Part shown: piece by piece, positions 33,881 through 45,628 of the stretch
Layout of the letters: each line of letters begins with the position of its first letter
How positions within the stretch are numbered: position 1 is the stretch's first letter
Assembly (NCBI GenBank): GCA_003586115.2
Contig: QVOM02000126.1
Span: forward strand, 59,772,456-59,836,455
Source of the DNA: Salvator merianae
Taxonomy: Eukaryota; Chordata; Lepidosauria; Squamata; Teiidae
Length of the DNA stretch: 64,000 bases
Reading direction: 5' to 3'
The notes under the pieces: model-generated
The model's input: the letters and a program-made list of their open reading frames with translations, nothing else
Told to the model about the DNA's origin: nothing
The model's database searches: none
Position numbers and translations under genes: made by a program

Positions 33881-35106
33881 GGCCACGTTCCGACATCGTA
33901 AATTTAATCCGTATCGGAAGAGTACAAGGACTGAATTCGTCTTCTGCTCGTTTCCACAGTTACAGTTTAACATGGACTCAATTCATACCTGCTCGTTCCC
34001 ACACTGATATTTCCCGTGCTTGGCATGGAGAAACAGTACCTTTTTCTGCCTCCACCCCTTGCCAAATTCCCCTCCCCGTGCAGTCAGTGATTGGCTGCAG
34101 TCCCAACATTCAAATCTTGATGTCACAGGGGCAGGAAAGTCAAGCTCCGCTCTCCGTATGTCCCCACTGCTGCCTCAGAACATGGATTCACTTGGCAGCA
34201 TTTCTAGTCATTCGCCATTTGCTCCTTCTCCCCACTACAGCCTCTATCTACACAAGCAGAACTTTAAAACTATGTTCCACAAGCTTTTTAAAGGGCTTTT
34301 TAAAGGGCTTTTTAAAGGGCTTTTTAAAGGGCTGATGGAAATTTCTGCTCCCTTGCAAGTGCACGTTTGCGCAATTGCGCAATTTAAAAGTAGCGCAAAA
34401 GCAGGGAGAGGTCTGTAAGGAAGGGAAAAAGTGGGGAGGGAATGTGGGGGGGGCTCTACTATCTTGACAGTGCAGTTCATCGCCAGCAAATGGACTCTGC
34501 CTCATCTTCCCCCGAGACATCCGCAGCGGCATGTGTCCCCGCTGTGTAGCTGTGTGCTGCCGACGGCAAAACTCATCTTGAGTGGGTTCTTTGTTGAGGC
34601 AAGAGGACTGCAACCCCAAACAGGCGCAGTTTATTTTTGGGTTTAAAGAGCAGACGGAAGTGGAGGAAGCCCTTAATTTTTTCCTGGCAGTGTCGAATGG
34701 GGGATAAAGAAAGAGAAAGGACCGCAGCTTCGCAAAGTAAAAAGGAGGATGGCTTATTTTCCCCTGGCAGCGACGGAAGGGAGGATAATGGAGGCAGAGG
34801 AAACTACTGCGCTTCCTGCCCACCCACAAAGTCGGTCATTGGATGGCACAAAATGGGGATCCCTCCCTCTGCACACCCCCACAAAAGTACAGTCCCTCCC
34901 AAATAGTCTCTTTCCCTATTCCCACATCGCAAAGTAAAAAGGGCTAGTGATCTGGAACGGCTTGAGACTTCATTAAATCCGAATACAAAGTAGTCCGGAT
35001 TTCGCCGATTTAGTCCAGAAAAACTATGGAACGGCAAGATCATGTCGGGACAGCAGGAACTGAAGACGGCCTGTAAACTGATTAAATGCCGTGCCAGAAC
35101 GCGGCC
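33881..35106. mobile_element. 1.2-kb non-autonomous DNA transposon, copy 2
   Basis: The left end GGCCACGTTCCGACATCGTA and the reverse complement of the right end GGCCGCGTTCTGGCACGGCA are inverted repeats. Identical TGA flanks (33878-33880 and 35107-35109) give a 3-bp duplication. It aligns in the same orientation with 23207-24296 but is about 136 bp longer, partly from a 12-bp tandem expansion (34283-34330) and an extra block around 34560-34625. Long frames cross it on both strands (33709-34335 plus, 34248-34829 minus). They are not conserved with copy 1 beyond short blocks and contain no recognised domain, so they are not treated as genes. Confidence 0.85.
34283..34330. repeat. 12-bp tandem repeat, four units
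   Basis: GCTTTTTAAAGG occurs four times head to tail. Copy 1 of the host transposon has only one related unit, near 23610, so the expansion happened in copy 2. Confidence 0.9.
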
Positions 35107-35190
35107 TGAATGAGTCAAACCCTTAGAGGGAAGGAGTTTATGACTGCTACCTGATCATGTTATACAAAGGTGTGGAGCAGACTTTAACTG

Positions 35191-35388
35191 CTGTGTTCAC
35201 GCCTAAGCTTTAATTCAGTTTCAGTGCACTTTCAGAGTGAGAGAACACATCAGGAAAGTGAGAAGCTGTTTCTTTCTTTATCTAACTTAGAAATCCACCT
35301 TTGGGTTAGATAAAGTAGAAAGAAAATGACTGGTCACTTTGCTGATGGGTTGTCTCACTCTGACAGTGGACTGAAATTCACTTAGGCT
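35191..35388. mobile_element. Long-TIR foldback MITE (TTTCAGAGTGAGAGAACACAT family), copy 1
   Basis: The left arm (CACGCCTAAGCTTTAATTC, then CTTTCAGAGTGAGAGAACAC) is the approximate reverse complement of the right arm (GTTGTCTCACTCTGACAGTG, then CACTTAGGCTC). The two halves meet around TTAGAAATCCACC. The element is nearly all inverted repeat, about 200 bp, and is clearly related to 39974-40194 and 62293-62472. Confidence 0.8.
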
Positions 35389-36881
35389 CTGAAAAACTCA
35401 CTCAGAATTTACAAAATCTGCACACCACACCTTCTCCAGCCACTAACAAACCCACAAGAAGGGGACAGCACAAAGTCTCACAAACCCATGTTTACAAAAT
35501 TCAAAATCTTGTGTTAATTCACGTATAGGCAAGTCGCAGATTTCAAGTCCCTCTACAGATTCCAAATCATAAATGCATGAAACGCACAACTTAAAAACTC
35601 ATGAATATTAAGAGACCACTGGATTTTGACAGTATTAGGTATGAATGTCAGTAATCAAAAGTCAATTCATGCTTCTAATGAGAAGTTCCAGAGGATTAAG
35701 AAATTCACTGGGTACACTCAGGGCTAAATAAGCACGCTTTAGTTCTGGGAATTTTAGAAGAGAATCATTTAAGCACTTGAGGTTATAAATGAAGATTTTA
35801 AATAGGCTGGGTCTCATACCTAATTCTTATTACCTCAAGTGTGCTTAGAAGAGGCTTTTCAAACCTATATCAGAAATATCAGCTAGTAGGAACCCACCCA
35901 CCAGCACAAGCCGCTATGATGCTAAACTCAATCTATCCTGAAATGATTGAAACCGTTTATAGCAGGACCAAAAAAGGAAAGGAGCTCTTGCCCTGTGAAA
36001 AGTTCACATATTGTTTGGGTTGTAGCCAATGGAAAATTAAGATGACCTGTCTGCCTCTGTCTATTAGGGATTTTTTGATCGTCATTGTCAGGAAAAATAA
36101 TTGCTTCCCAAGAATTCTCAGCTAAGTTATTTTATTAGTGTGAACTGGATTAAGGTTCTAAGAAGGTCCCACTAGCTACTTACCCAATAATATCTGACCA
36201 TGCATATCAAAGCGTAGAGGAGGCAAATTATTCATTATTTCACTAGCATAATGAAAGCATAAGGGCTTCGGGGGCGGGAGCTTAAAAGGACACTTTCTGC
36301 AGCAGGAAACTGCAAAGAACGTGGGAACACAGCCTTCCTGCATTTTTGTTTCAGCTCTGTTGATCAGAAGATTGAAAGGCCTGCTCTACCTACAGGGGTT
36401 CTCTGTTCAGGCCCCACAGTGCAATTATAATCCATCCTCACCTCCTTTAGAATGACAGGCCAAAAAACAAAGCCTAGAGCTTATATACGGCTTAGCATTC
36501 CAAAGAAACAAAAAAAAAATCTTCATTCTTCCCCCACTCTTGCCCCCTTGTTCTTCTTAGCATTTAGGAATTAATTAAAATTGTTCTTATATAATATTGA
36601 GGGTTTAAATTAAAAAAAAAAAAACAGGCATAAGGAAAATAGCTTTAAAGTATCCAGTGCTTTGGGAAGGAATCGGGTTTTATTATGGTTGCTTTGTTGC
36701 TGTAGAAACTTGGAAGGATCAAACTATAGGGAGCAGGGAAGAATTGGTCGCTAACTGTCACAAGTCAGAGCAGCAGAGAAACTTTGCCAAGGTGTTACCA
36801 GCATGGCAAAATGTTGAAGCGCTGTCAACTCTTATGCCTGTAATCACTTCTTCTATTTCCTTGCATAATTTTGCCATTCTA
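35389..36881. other. Unassigned stretch
   Basis: No gene recognised. A 94-codon plus-strand frame at 35841-36125 and a 91-codon frame at 36657-36932 show no known domain; the latter ends in a poly(A) run. Confidence 0.35.
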
Positions 36882-37095
36882 GGGCTGCTTCTGCACACAG
36901 TAAAAAAAAAAAAAAAAAAAAAAGCAGCTTGAAAGTGGATTAGGGGCGGGTAGCAACATCCACACACTGGGTGCCTCTAATCCATATTAAAGGATAGCAA
37001 ATGCACAAAGGCCTTTAATTTGGATTGGAGGTGAGATGGGAACATTAGTGTCTGCATGCTACCACCTCTAAGTCACTTTCACGACTCCTGCCAAT
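36882..37095. mobile_element. MITE, GGCTGCTTCCACAC family, copy 2
   Basis: Begins GGGCTGCTTCTGCACACAG and contains AACATCCACACACTGGGTGC, GGATTGGAGGTGAGATGGGA and GCATGCTACCACCTCTAAG. All correspond in order to 13717-13936. A run of 23 A residues (36902-36924) interrupts the left subterminal region where copy 1 has CAAAAATAAAAG. The right terminus is degraded. Confidence 0.65.
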
Positions 37096-37220
37096 CCAGG
37101 ATGTTGCCTATAGGTTTATACTGAGAGAGTCTAGGGGTGAATCCAGACAGCAAGAAGAAATTGTGGAATTTTCTGCAGCCTTTCACCACCTTGCCAGACT
37201 GCATGAGGCAATCCTGGCTT

Positions 37221-37389
37221 CTTACCTCCATCTGCTACCTCCTAACATTACTGTTCCTATTTGAAATACCGGAATGTTAGCAAAGCACCTGCCCGCTTCC
37301 CTTTGTTTGTTTGCTTTTCCTACGCTTTGTTAGCATCTGAGTATTTGGAACAGTAACAATAACACAAGGAGTTGGCAAATGGAGGTAAG
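37221..37389. repeat. 65-bp inverted repeat with 39-bp spacer
   Basis: The left arm 37221-37285 starts CTTACCTCCATCTGC and ends GTTAGCAAAG. The reverse complement of the right arm 37325-37389 starts CTTACCTCCATTTGC and ends GCTAACAAAG. The arms match at roughly four positions in five. No second copy was found in this window, so it is an isolated foldback or the core of a larger element. Confidence 0.75.
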
Positions 37390-38027
37390 CAAACTGCATT
37401 ATGGGGAATCCATCATCGTTGTCAGATTTCCCATAATACCAATATATCAGATTTTCAATCAACTAACCCAGGTCTATATTGGGAATGTCACAGAACTGCG
37501 GGTTTTAACCCATATCTAGAGACACCCTAGAACAGGCTCTGGTAACTTTGGCAGGAACTGCATTGGGTGCCAGATTGGGCCAGCAGTCCCAACAGAACAC
37601 CTCATCTTCATTGCTGACTGGTCCACCAGTAGGTCATGTCTCCTTTGTAATACTACGTCTACATAGGACAAGGCAATGGAGTGGGCCCCAGTGAGAAAAT
37701 GATGTCAGAGCTTGCTTCAATAAGAGACTACTTTGATGTGGTTCTTCACGTGTTCCCCAATGGTAGAATGACTCAGTCACTTATGTGCGGACTACACCAA
37801 GTGCCTGGACTAGTCTACCTGACGTGAGGTGTATTTCACTGGGCTCCTGGAAATGCTCCTGAAAGTGGGTCACTTCTGGGTGTTTGGCTAATGCAGCCTC
37901 AGCTGCCAACTTTGGAAGCTGGGAACTTTCCAAAATTAAGTTGGGCCACCAGCTACCGCTCTAATCTTGGGCCAGATTGCTCCATTCAACCCATAATTAG
38001 CCTAGGCGAAGAAATAGCTTTTTTGCC

Positions 38028-38125
38028 CTCCAAATGTTTTTGACTGCTCCTCCATTAGCCCAAACCATCAAGGGCTAGGGATGATAGAAATTATAATCCT
38101 AGATATCTACAGGAAGTCAGATTGG
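38028..38125. mobile_element. Palindromic MITE (CTACAACTCCCATCAT type)
   Basis: CCAAATGTTTTTGACTGC on the left is mirrored by GATGATAGAAATTATAATCC and a decayed right end near AGATATCTACAGG. Equivalent in plan to 33268-33369. Confidence 0.5.
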
Positions 38126-39973
38126 TGAAAGTTGGTTGAAGTCCTTACTCATCTTGTAGCTTGTACATTGTAGAGTTCTCCATTTTGGAGAAGTGTTGGA
38201 GGCCACTCCCCCCATTGGAAAGCACCATCGAGAAGAGGGGCTTCCTGGTCTAAAACAAGCTTAAAGATAAAGAATATTGGGGAGAGCAGATCTCAGCAAT
38301 AATTAGCACCAGGACAGCAGATACCTTGGGCTCTGCTATTTTCATATATTTGTCTACCTAAATAGTGTGCATTTCTAGATGAGCATATACAAATATGCAG
38401 ATGTATGTCATCTTCAATCCCCATTTTCGGATGAGTTCCCTCTTTTAATAATACATGGGTGGGCATTCTAGACTTAGTGCCATATTATACATCCTTCCTC
38501 ATATTGCCACTAGGTATTCTGGAAAAAGATGGGAACAGGTAGGGGTTACTGCTCGAAATGAGTGCAAGGGCTTTCCCTTCAATTATATCATACAGAATGT
38601 GAAAGTGCCTAGTGCAGAAGGGGCTCAAAGGTAATTAATTTAATTTGGCTTGAAGGTAAAATAAATGGTTGCTAAATTAATTGCTTTACTTCTGAGTCGA
38701 TTCTGAATGGGAATGGGTTCATTAGTCCTTTACAACTCAGGGTTGCAGAGACTTGAGAACATGACATACCTAGCAAGGTTGATAGGGTGCATTCAATTCA
38801 CTGAGACACTAAGCAGTGCAGGCACCCTCTTAAAGAAAAACAGTTGAAGGCATTTGGACATGAAATCATTGTAATGGAGTTTTGTGGAGCTAGAGTTTCC
38901 CTGGTAAGCTTTGGCGCAGATTTGATTTCGTTTTGATTTTGATTCCATCCAGGACGTCCTCATATTTATCCCCAGTTCAGTTTGTTTCTGCCTCATTCCC
39001 TGACCAAAAAGATTGGTTTCTATGATATACAGTAGTATGGCTGCTGTACATAAAGCCAAACCTAAGAAGACCCATTGGCCCTAAAGGGGGTACAGAAGCT
39101 GATAAATGCAGTTCAGAAAATCTCACCCATCCCCAAGATCTTTGCTTTCTAGATGGGAGAGGGATTGTACAAATGTAAATGTGGTTTATAAATAAAATGC
39201 TTAGGAGTAGGACTTTAAGCAGCAGAAGCCTCATACAAAGGCATGACATAAAAGCCTAATTCACAGCAATTAATGTGGGGAGGGGGGCATATAAAAAGCC
39301 AAATATTTAAATTAAGTTGTTCTATCTCTGTATTCATTTGTGAAACATAGAGCAGATCCACACAGAGACTCAGGCTGCCTGTTTATGGCCAAGAGAAAAG
39401 GATGCCTTTGTGGTGGGATCCTGCTGATAGACCAGGAGGCACATCATATACATGACCAGTGCCTCCCAGCTTCTCACACCTTGAAGTTGTGGAACAAAAG
39501 CTTCTACCAAGGTGTGCTTTAGCTTCAGAAACCACCAAAAGATCAGAGGTCCTACTGGGCAACAGGTGGATAGCGAGGCAAAGACCCTTCTGGTAGGGGT
39601 GGCGTTTCCTCACTCATAGGGAATGTTTGACTATGTAGATCTGAGAGAGCAGCCAAAAGATGGGCTCTTCTTGTGCGATCATTTCACCATGGAAAACCAG
39701 TTTGATGCCATGATAAAAAGAGTGGGCTGATGCTGTGAATGCTGACAAGGCTCTACATAAGGCCACTGGAAAATAGCTCTAGCCATGGAGTGATTATTAG
39801 TGCCACCACTTATCGCTATCTCTGGAGGAGATACAGGGATACCAGGAGAGGTGTCTCTGCCCTACAGAGAGGCACAGGACAGAATGTGATGGCTCTCCAT
39901 TTGGAACTCAGACCAGGAAAGGCACAAAATCCAGCACACCAGCTTAAAAGGGCTTGTGTCTTTCATACACAAT

Positions 39974-40194
39974 GGACCCGATCACACCTAAGTTTTAATC
40001 CAGCTTCGGTCCACTTTCAGAGTGAGAGAACACATTAGTGAAGTAATGATGTTTTCTTTCAGCATTATCTAACTCAGAAAATCCATTTTTGGGTTAGATA
40101 ATGTGGTAAGAAAATGATTAGTCACTTTGCTGATGTATTCTTTCAATCTGAAAGAGGACTGAAACTGGATTAACACCTAGATGTGAATGGGCCC
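39974..40194. mobile_element. Long-TIR foldback MITE, copy 2
   Basis: The left arm (GGACCCGATCACACCTAAG, then CTTTCAGAGTGAGAGAACAC) pairs with the right arm (TTCTTTCAATCTGAAAGAGG, then CACCTAGATGTGAATGGGCCC). The arms are about 105 bases and meet near CCATTTTTGGGTTAG. Flanks are AAT and AAA. This is the best-preserved copy of the family and gives the true termini, GG(A/G)CCC. Confidence 0.85.
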
Positions 40195-40777
40195 AAAGAG
40201 ATAGTTCTTAGTAGCTTACTGCACTTTACAGGAACAGAAGTTAAGGGAAGATCCCTGTATCACCCTTCACAGTCTTACATTGCTTCTATGCCAAGACGGC
40301 ATAAGTGGTTCTGGTTTGGAACTACAGGATAAAACAGCTATTTTTACCCAGTTTTTGTAACTCATGCCCCTCTGTTCCAGCTATTTGCTTTCATTTCCCC
40401 TGAGCAGTTTTTACAGAGTGCATTGCTTAAATGCCACTAGTGTTACTAGTATGGGCAGAAAGGAGAAGGATTGCTTGCAAACTTGCTCTCTGTTCTTATT
40501 TGGTTGCCTGACTGCAGGACCAGTCTAGAACAGAACAAGCTTGCCCGGCAAGAATTGTCAATCAGAGTTGGCCAAACAGTGGAAGCCCATCTGATACACA
40601 ATCACTTGGGCAACTTTATCTTGAGTACTATTGTGTCACTGAGAGTCCTGCATTGTTAGACAAAGTACTATGTCTTATAAATTAAAAATAACTGCTGCAA
40701 ATAGAAGATTCAAACCATGACCCTCATTTTTTTCCCTCTGTCTTTTCTTTCCCATCCAACCAGCCATTAAATTAGTA

Positions 40778-41645
40778 CCTTTCTATCAATGTTGCGGCTG
40801 AGCAATTTTGCGGCTGAGCATGGTACAGGCTATCCCATGCCATACTGGGACAGGCTACTGATACCAACTCAGCCCTGGCTGTAGGGATCAAAAGCCAAGT
40901 CCAGCTCTAAAAACTGGTATACCAACAGTAGTCCACATGTGGACTACTTTTAATAGGTCTGCTGGGATATGGCACTATTTTGGTGCCTTACCCTGCTCCA
41001 TTCTTCATCTAATGAAAATACTAGTGGGGAGTGAGGCCTCCCATAACCTGATCCATCCAGAGTGCAGACCATCCAGACTACCGGCCTTTCTGGACTAGGA
41101 TAACAGACATGTGTGAAAGGGCCTTTGACAATCCTCATTCAGATGACTCTTCCCACTCCACAACTCACTGCTAACTCTGAAGAGCCTTTGAGGTCTGTGC
41201 CAAGGCTCTGATGACTGGGAACAAAAGTTCCCAGCCTTTGGAGTTTCTGGCTGGGCCATTTTGGCGGTGAATTCACTTCCAGCAGGACTCCCTAGAGCTT
41301 TAGTAATATACCTGTAGACTATGTAGTATACCTGCAGTATATGGACTATGGGGGCATGCCATCTGTCCATATACCTGTAGTATATGGATTATGGGGGCAT
41401 GCCATCTGTATGTTGCTGTGGTCTGGTATACCAACCCTGGGGTGGTTGTTGAGGTTTACAGCTACAACAGGCTTGGGCACCACATTGGTTGCCCTTGCCT
41501 AGTCCAAGTTTTGTCCAATGTCAACAAAGCATGACTGGAGGGCAGGGCCTGCTTTAGTCCACACTCTCATGCAGACAGCAGCCCCGTATTCTGGAATGAA
41601 TTCTGGAATAAATTCTGGGAGAAGATCCAGTGTGGAAAGCGCCTA
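40778..41645. mobile_element. MITE cluster, CCTTTCTGCACTT-related
   Basis: ACCTTTCTATCAATGTTG on the left and GTGTGAAAGGGCCTTTG at 41110-41126 look like the two ends of one element. A second related end, CAGTGTGGAAAGCGCC, lies at 41630-41645. The interior GGGAACAAAAGTTCCCAGCC (41217-41236) is shared with 52456-52500, 56440-56470 and 59705-59735. At least two overlapping or nested copies are present and I cannot separate them cleanly. Confidence 0.5.
41331..41416. repeat. 43-bp tandem duplication
   Basis: Two adjacent units, 41331-41373 and 41374-41416, both contain GTATATGGA(C/T)TATGGGGGCA and GCCATCTGT and differ at only a few positions. Confidence 0.85.
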
Positions 41646-42184
41646 CCTCATTATCTCATAGCTGTTCTAATCTTCATATGATAATGAATGTACTTTCACA
41701 ATGCAGCAAACCATATCTCTTGAATGTGAAAACTGTAGCTTCTAAAAGCCTAGAGGCCCCCTCTAGTAGCACCCCTGGGGGCTAAATAAGAATATAAGGA
41801 AGGGAGTTGCCTCTCACCACCACCACATGCCCTGATCTACTGTTAGGCAGCTCACCAACAACATGCAGTCAGCACTCTTGTGCCTTTGAAAACAAAGTGA
41901 CAGGCATACTGTATACTATATTGAAATGCCAGAGGGAGGAATCCCTCCATCCCAGCCAACAGAAGCAGCTATTAGATCTAGCGGGGAAGGAGAGACTTTT
42001 GTTACCTTGTTGGCATTCACCCTTTCCAGCCCTCTAGGTCTTCATGTCAAGCTATGACTATGCCCAAAGGTAGATGCGACCAACCTACAGATAACTCTGG
42101 TAACTGGGGAAGGGGTGGTGTAGACCTTTCCACCCATTCCATGTTGGTTTCTAATTTAATTACTTATGGTTTGGGGTTTTTTTT

Positions 42185-42275
42185 GCTGTTGCCACCAAAA
42201 TACAGTAACTGCCTGAAAAGCAAATGGTCTCATGTTTGATCCCCAGCATCTCTCCAGAAGATGCTAAGGCAAAAC
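42185..42275 (+). mobile_element. tRNA-SINE head remnant
   Basis: AGTAACTGCCTGAAAAGCAA, then CTCATGTTTGATCCCCAGC, retains a B-box-like GTTTGATCCCC followed by CAGCATCTC, as in the SINE at 4222-4412. The A box has decayed. Confidence 0.5.
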
Positions 42276-43329
42276 CACTCTCACAACTGTGTCTACACAG
42301 TCCACTCACCCTCTGCTTTGAGGATGGTAAAATCTCCCTTTTCTGTGGAGATCAGTGCAGTTTGCAGAAGTGTCTGATAGAACTACTTGGAGGGTCTCAT
42401 CAAGAAATGATCATTCTGCTTACAGTATTACTGGCCAGGAGAAAGGTCTGTGAAAGAATGTTCAAAATGAAGCAGATGGTTTTGGGCAAGGGTAAGAGGA
42501 GACTTTTTTCCAAATTAAGGATAGATGAGAATATCAAAGGGTTCCGTTTCTGAATGGATTTTTGTCCATCTGTATGGATGAACTTCAAGCAGACGGCTGG
42601 TTGGGACAGAATTGACTGTTGCTTATATATGCACAATCTGTTAGTACATTTTGAATTAAGCATTGCTGCATTCAGTTGGAAAAAAAATTGGTTAGGAAAA
42701 GTTATGCAACACTTTGTCTGTGCTCCCAATCTGTCCATCCATACACAGTGTCCATCAGTTTGTTCACAGGTACATAATTGTTGAAACAGTGAAGAACAGA
42801 AGTCTAAATGGATGGAAATTGTTCCAACAGAATGGAAATTATGGGGCTTTCTAAAAACATAAACAAAAACCCAAGACTCATCCCTACATTTTGTTAATAC
42901 ATAACCTGTTGCCATTGATGTGAATGCAAGTAAGAATATGGGCAAGCACAGCTGGATGGGCCAGCCAGAAATTTTAAGAGGTTGTAGCACTGCACAATCA
43001 ATTTGATAAATGCCACTTTATTTTCCTTTGTGAGTCTTTTTGTGCTAGTTTTCCAGAAAAAAAGTAGCTATGTGCATGACTGCAGTAAAACTTGTCAATC
43101 ATAAGGCTGCTAAGGGTTCTTCTACTAACAATAAACTAGGTTTTCCTTTCTTTTGTCTAGAAATTGAAAGTCTTCTCTTTTTTTTTGTATGATCCTGGGC
43201 TTGGACTAATTTCAAAGCCACTCTTCCAATGCATGCAAACAGATGGTACCCTTAGACTTGGCAAGTTTAGATTATGAGGACCTGGTTTTATAGTAGATCT
43301 CTGGGTAGCTTTGAACATCCCAATGGGAC

Positions 43330-43790
43330 TTGAGGACTGCTTCCACACTCTGTGCCGCACAGAGACTGTTCTCTGGCCCAAACCAAACAATTTGGGTCAG
43401 AAACAGAAGAGGCTCCATGGTAACCATCCACAAGATGACTGCCTGTCCCGGGCTACCTTTGGAGGTTGGGGAACAAATGTTCTCTAGCCTCCAAAGTTGT
43501 AGTCTGAGGGGGATTTTAGTAGCACATCCAGAAATAACTCTGAAAGTAGGCCATTTCAAGAACCCAGCAAAGTGGTGCTGAGCTCCACTTGCTACATGGG
43601 CTGCTTCAACCACCACTGTCTACTTGGAGTGGCCCATGCCCTGGGAATGCAAGGGAGACCACTTTAAAGCAGTCTGCCTTGGAAACACTTCTGGGTGTGG
43701 TTTTTGCACATGGTAGCAATCCAGCTGTTGAGGTCATGTGGCCAGCGCATTCCTTAAGAGACCATGCCTCCCAGGGACCACTGTAGTGAA
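43330..43790. mobile_element. MITE-like repeat related to 59130-59505
   Basis: GGGGAACAAATGTTCTCTAG, CATCCAGAAATAACTCTG, GACCACTTTAAAGCAGTC and GGTGTGGTTTTTGCACATGG correspond in order to segments of 59155-59420. The left end includes CTGCTTCCACACTCTGTGC, similar to the local MITE termini. The right boundary is unclear. Confidence 0.55.
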
Positions 43791-44382
43791 CAGGTGTGTT
43801 GGTCCATAGAGGCTGGCACAGTCCAAATGGACCACACAGAAGCTGTCTGGGTTTCATCCTGAACCGTCTTTCCTTCTTCTGATGCAGGAAGAACTCTCCT
43901 GCATCTAATCCTGCTACATAGGCACCTGCTTTCCTTGTTGGAATCCAAAAAGCATCATGTGGTGCCTGTCTGTTTTCTAACTCCCTTTTTTCCCGTGAAT
44001 CTTCCTTGCAGAGGATCAATGCTGCATAGCTATGAAGTCTGTAAGAATCTATTTCTGACTTCAGTGTGGGGAGTTGGTGCTGACCCATGTGAAGGACAGC
44101 ACCTCAGGACTGTTGTTGCCAACCTCAGAACTAGAAGGCAAGTTCTGCCCAAGCACATGTTGAAAGCAGCACAGAACATCCAATTCCCACATTCACCACT
44201 TGGCCTGAAAGTGAGGGCAGCTTGCTCAGGAAGCCACATTTCAGAGCTAGCAAAATTCTTCTGAGAAGAAAAGACACTTTCCCATAGCAGCAGAAGCACA
44301 AACATGGATGTCTAACCAACAAATGAATGTGACCCATGAGAATCCCTGAGTCTCTTCTGCTTGGGGCCAAAGTTGTGGGAAA

Positions 44383-44480
44383 TAGAGATGTGCAAAAATC
44401 GATTCACATTTGCATATTCATTTGAATATTTCACATTTGTGGATATTCACATCAAATTGAAAATGTGTTTTTTTGCATTT
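44383..44480. mobile_element. TAGGGATGTGCA-family MITE fragment
   Basis: TAGAGATGTGCAAAAATCG, followed by alternating TTTGCATATTCATTTGAA motifs, matches the left end and subterminal region of 57455-57814. No matching right end was found. Confidence 0.45.
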
Positions 44481-44624
44481 CCAGAATTCAGTGTGAATCG
44501 AACCAGTCACCCTCTTGTGAAAATCAAGTATTCAAACCTTTTCGTTTTTGCTGTGTTTTTGCCTATGAAAAGGGATGTTATGATGTTTTAAAACTGGTTC
44601 TATTCGCTTACATTTTATATTTTT

Positions 44625-44692
44625 TAGCATTCCATAAGCCACCTTGATGTTGTCTTTTGATAGAACAGAAGGCATAAGTTTAATAAATAAAG
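44625..44692 (+). mobile_element. LINE/SINE 3' tail fragment
   Basis: CATAAGCCACCTTGATG and, downstream, GTTTAATAAATAAAGC resemble the 3' end of L2-like elements (TAAGCC...TATAAAT...AATAAATAAA). Confidence 0.45.
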
Positions 44693-45628
44693 CAATAGCC
44701 CCAAAATGCACCTATTCAACTTTAATTATTTTAAGCGTAGTGTAAATGTAATATACATTAGATTCATGAGTTACACATGCAGAATCCTTCTCGACCATGC
44801 CGGCAGTTCCTTGGGAAGCCGTGCCTTCTGGAGAACATAGTGACCACATGGACTCAGTGCTGGCCCACTCCAAAGGGAGACCATTTTGAACTGATCTCTC
44901 CCTACCAGTCCAGGTTGGGTCCCATTCCTGCCACCACGTGGACAAGCAGCAACAGCAGGTCAGCCTAGACCCCATTCCAGAGCCTGATGACATTCCACCG
45001 CTCACTGGAAGATCTCCTGCTTCTGCTGCCATTTCCAGGACCACAAGGAAACACCCCTGATCTGCCATTCTGAAGTCTTCAGAGTTAGACTGGGATGGTA
45101 GCTGTCATAGTGGCTACAATTGGCTTTAAATAGATCTATTAATAAGATTTTGTTCTTCCAGAGGCTCCTTATATTTAAGGACAGAGCATCCCTGCTCACA
45201 AAGCTTCCCCAGAAACCTTCTGCTCCATTCTAACTTGGTGACATTCAAGTCCCTTTCATTGCACAACATGCACACTTGGGATCAGTGAACTCTTAAGTGA
45301 AGAAACCAACCTTGTTCCTAGAAATCTGATCCTTTTTTGCTCTGATTAAGAATAATTTCCTGCCTGCCACGTAATAAACAAAAGACTCTTTCAGCTAGAA
45401 TTTAAGGAACAAAAGAAGAAAAGAGGTTTTGATTACTAGTTTCCTCTATCTGATTCCCCACCCCCTTGATGGCAGATAGGGGAGAAGGTAACCAAACTCT
45501 ATTTTTGTCGAGAAGAAATCTTAAAAGGATATTGAAACATATGGGCACACATATAGTGAATGGATACCAAAGCTTTTCATTCTAATGGTCCTGTGTGCTC
45601 CCACCAGCAGAATGGAAACTCAGCCTTA

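Noticed and set aside
33709..34335. 208-codon plus-strand frame, the longest in the window
   Set aside because: It starts in unique DNA and runs into the 1.2-kb transposon. Copy 1 of the transposon breaks the frame, the 3' end is a tandem repeat, and no domain is visible.
34248..34829. 193-codon minus-strand frame
   Set aside because: Confined to the transposon and extended by the 12-bp expansion; not open in the other copy.
42400..42990. 196-codon minus-strand frame
   Set aside because: No recognisable domain, no homologous open copy in the window, and it overlaps a plus-strand frame of similar quality. It may be a chance frame or an old repeat. I could not support a gene.
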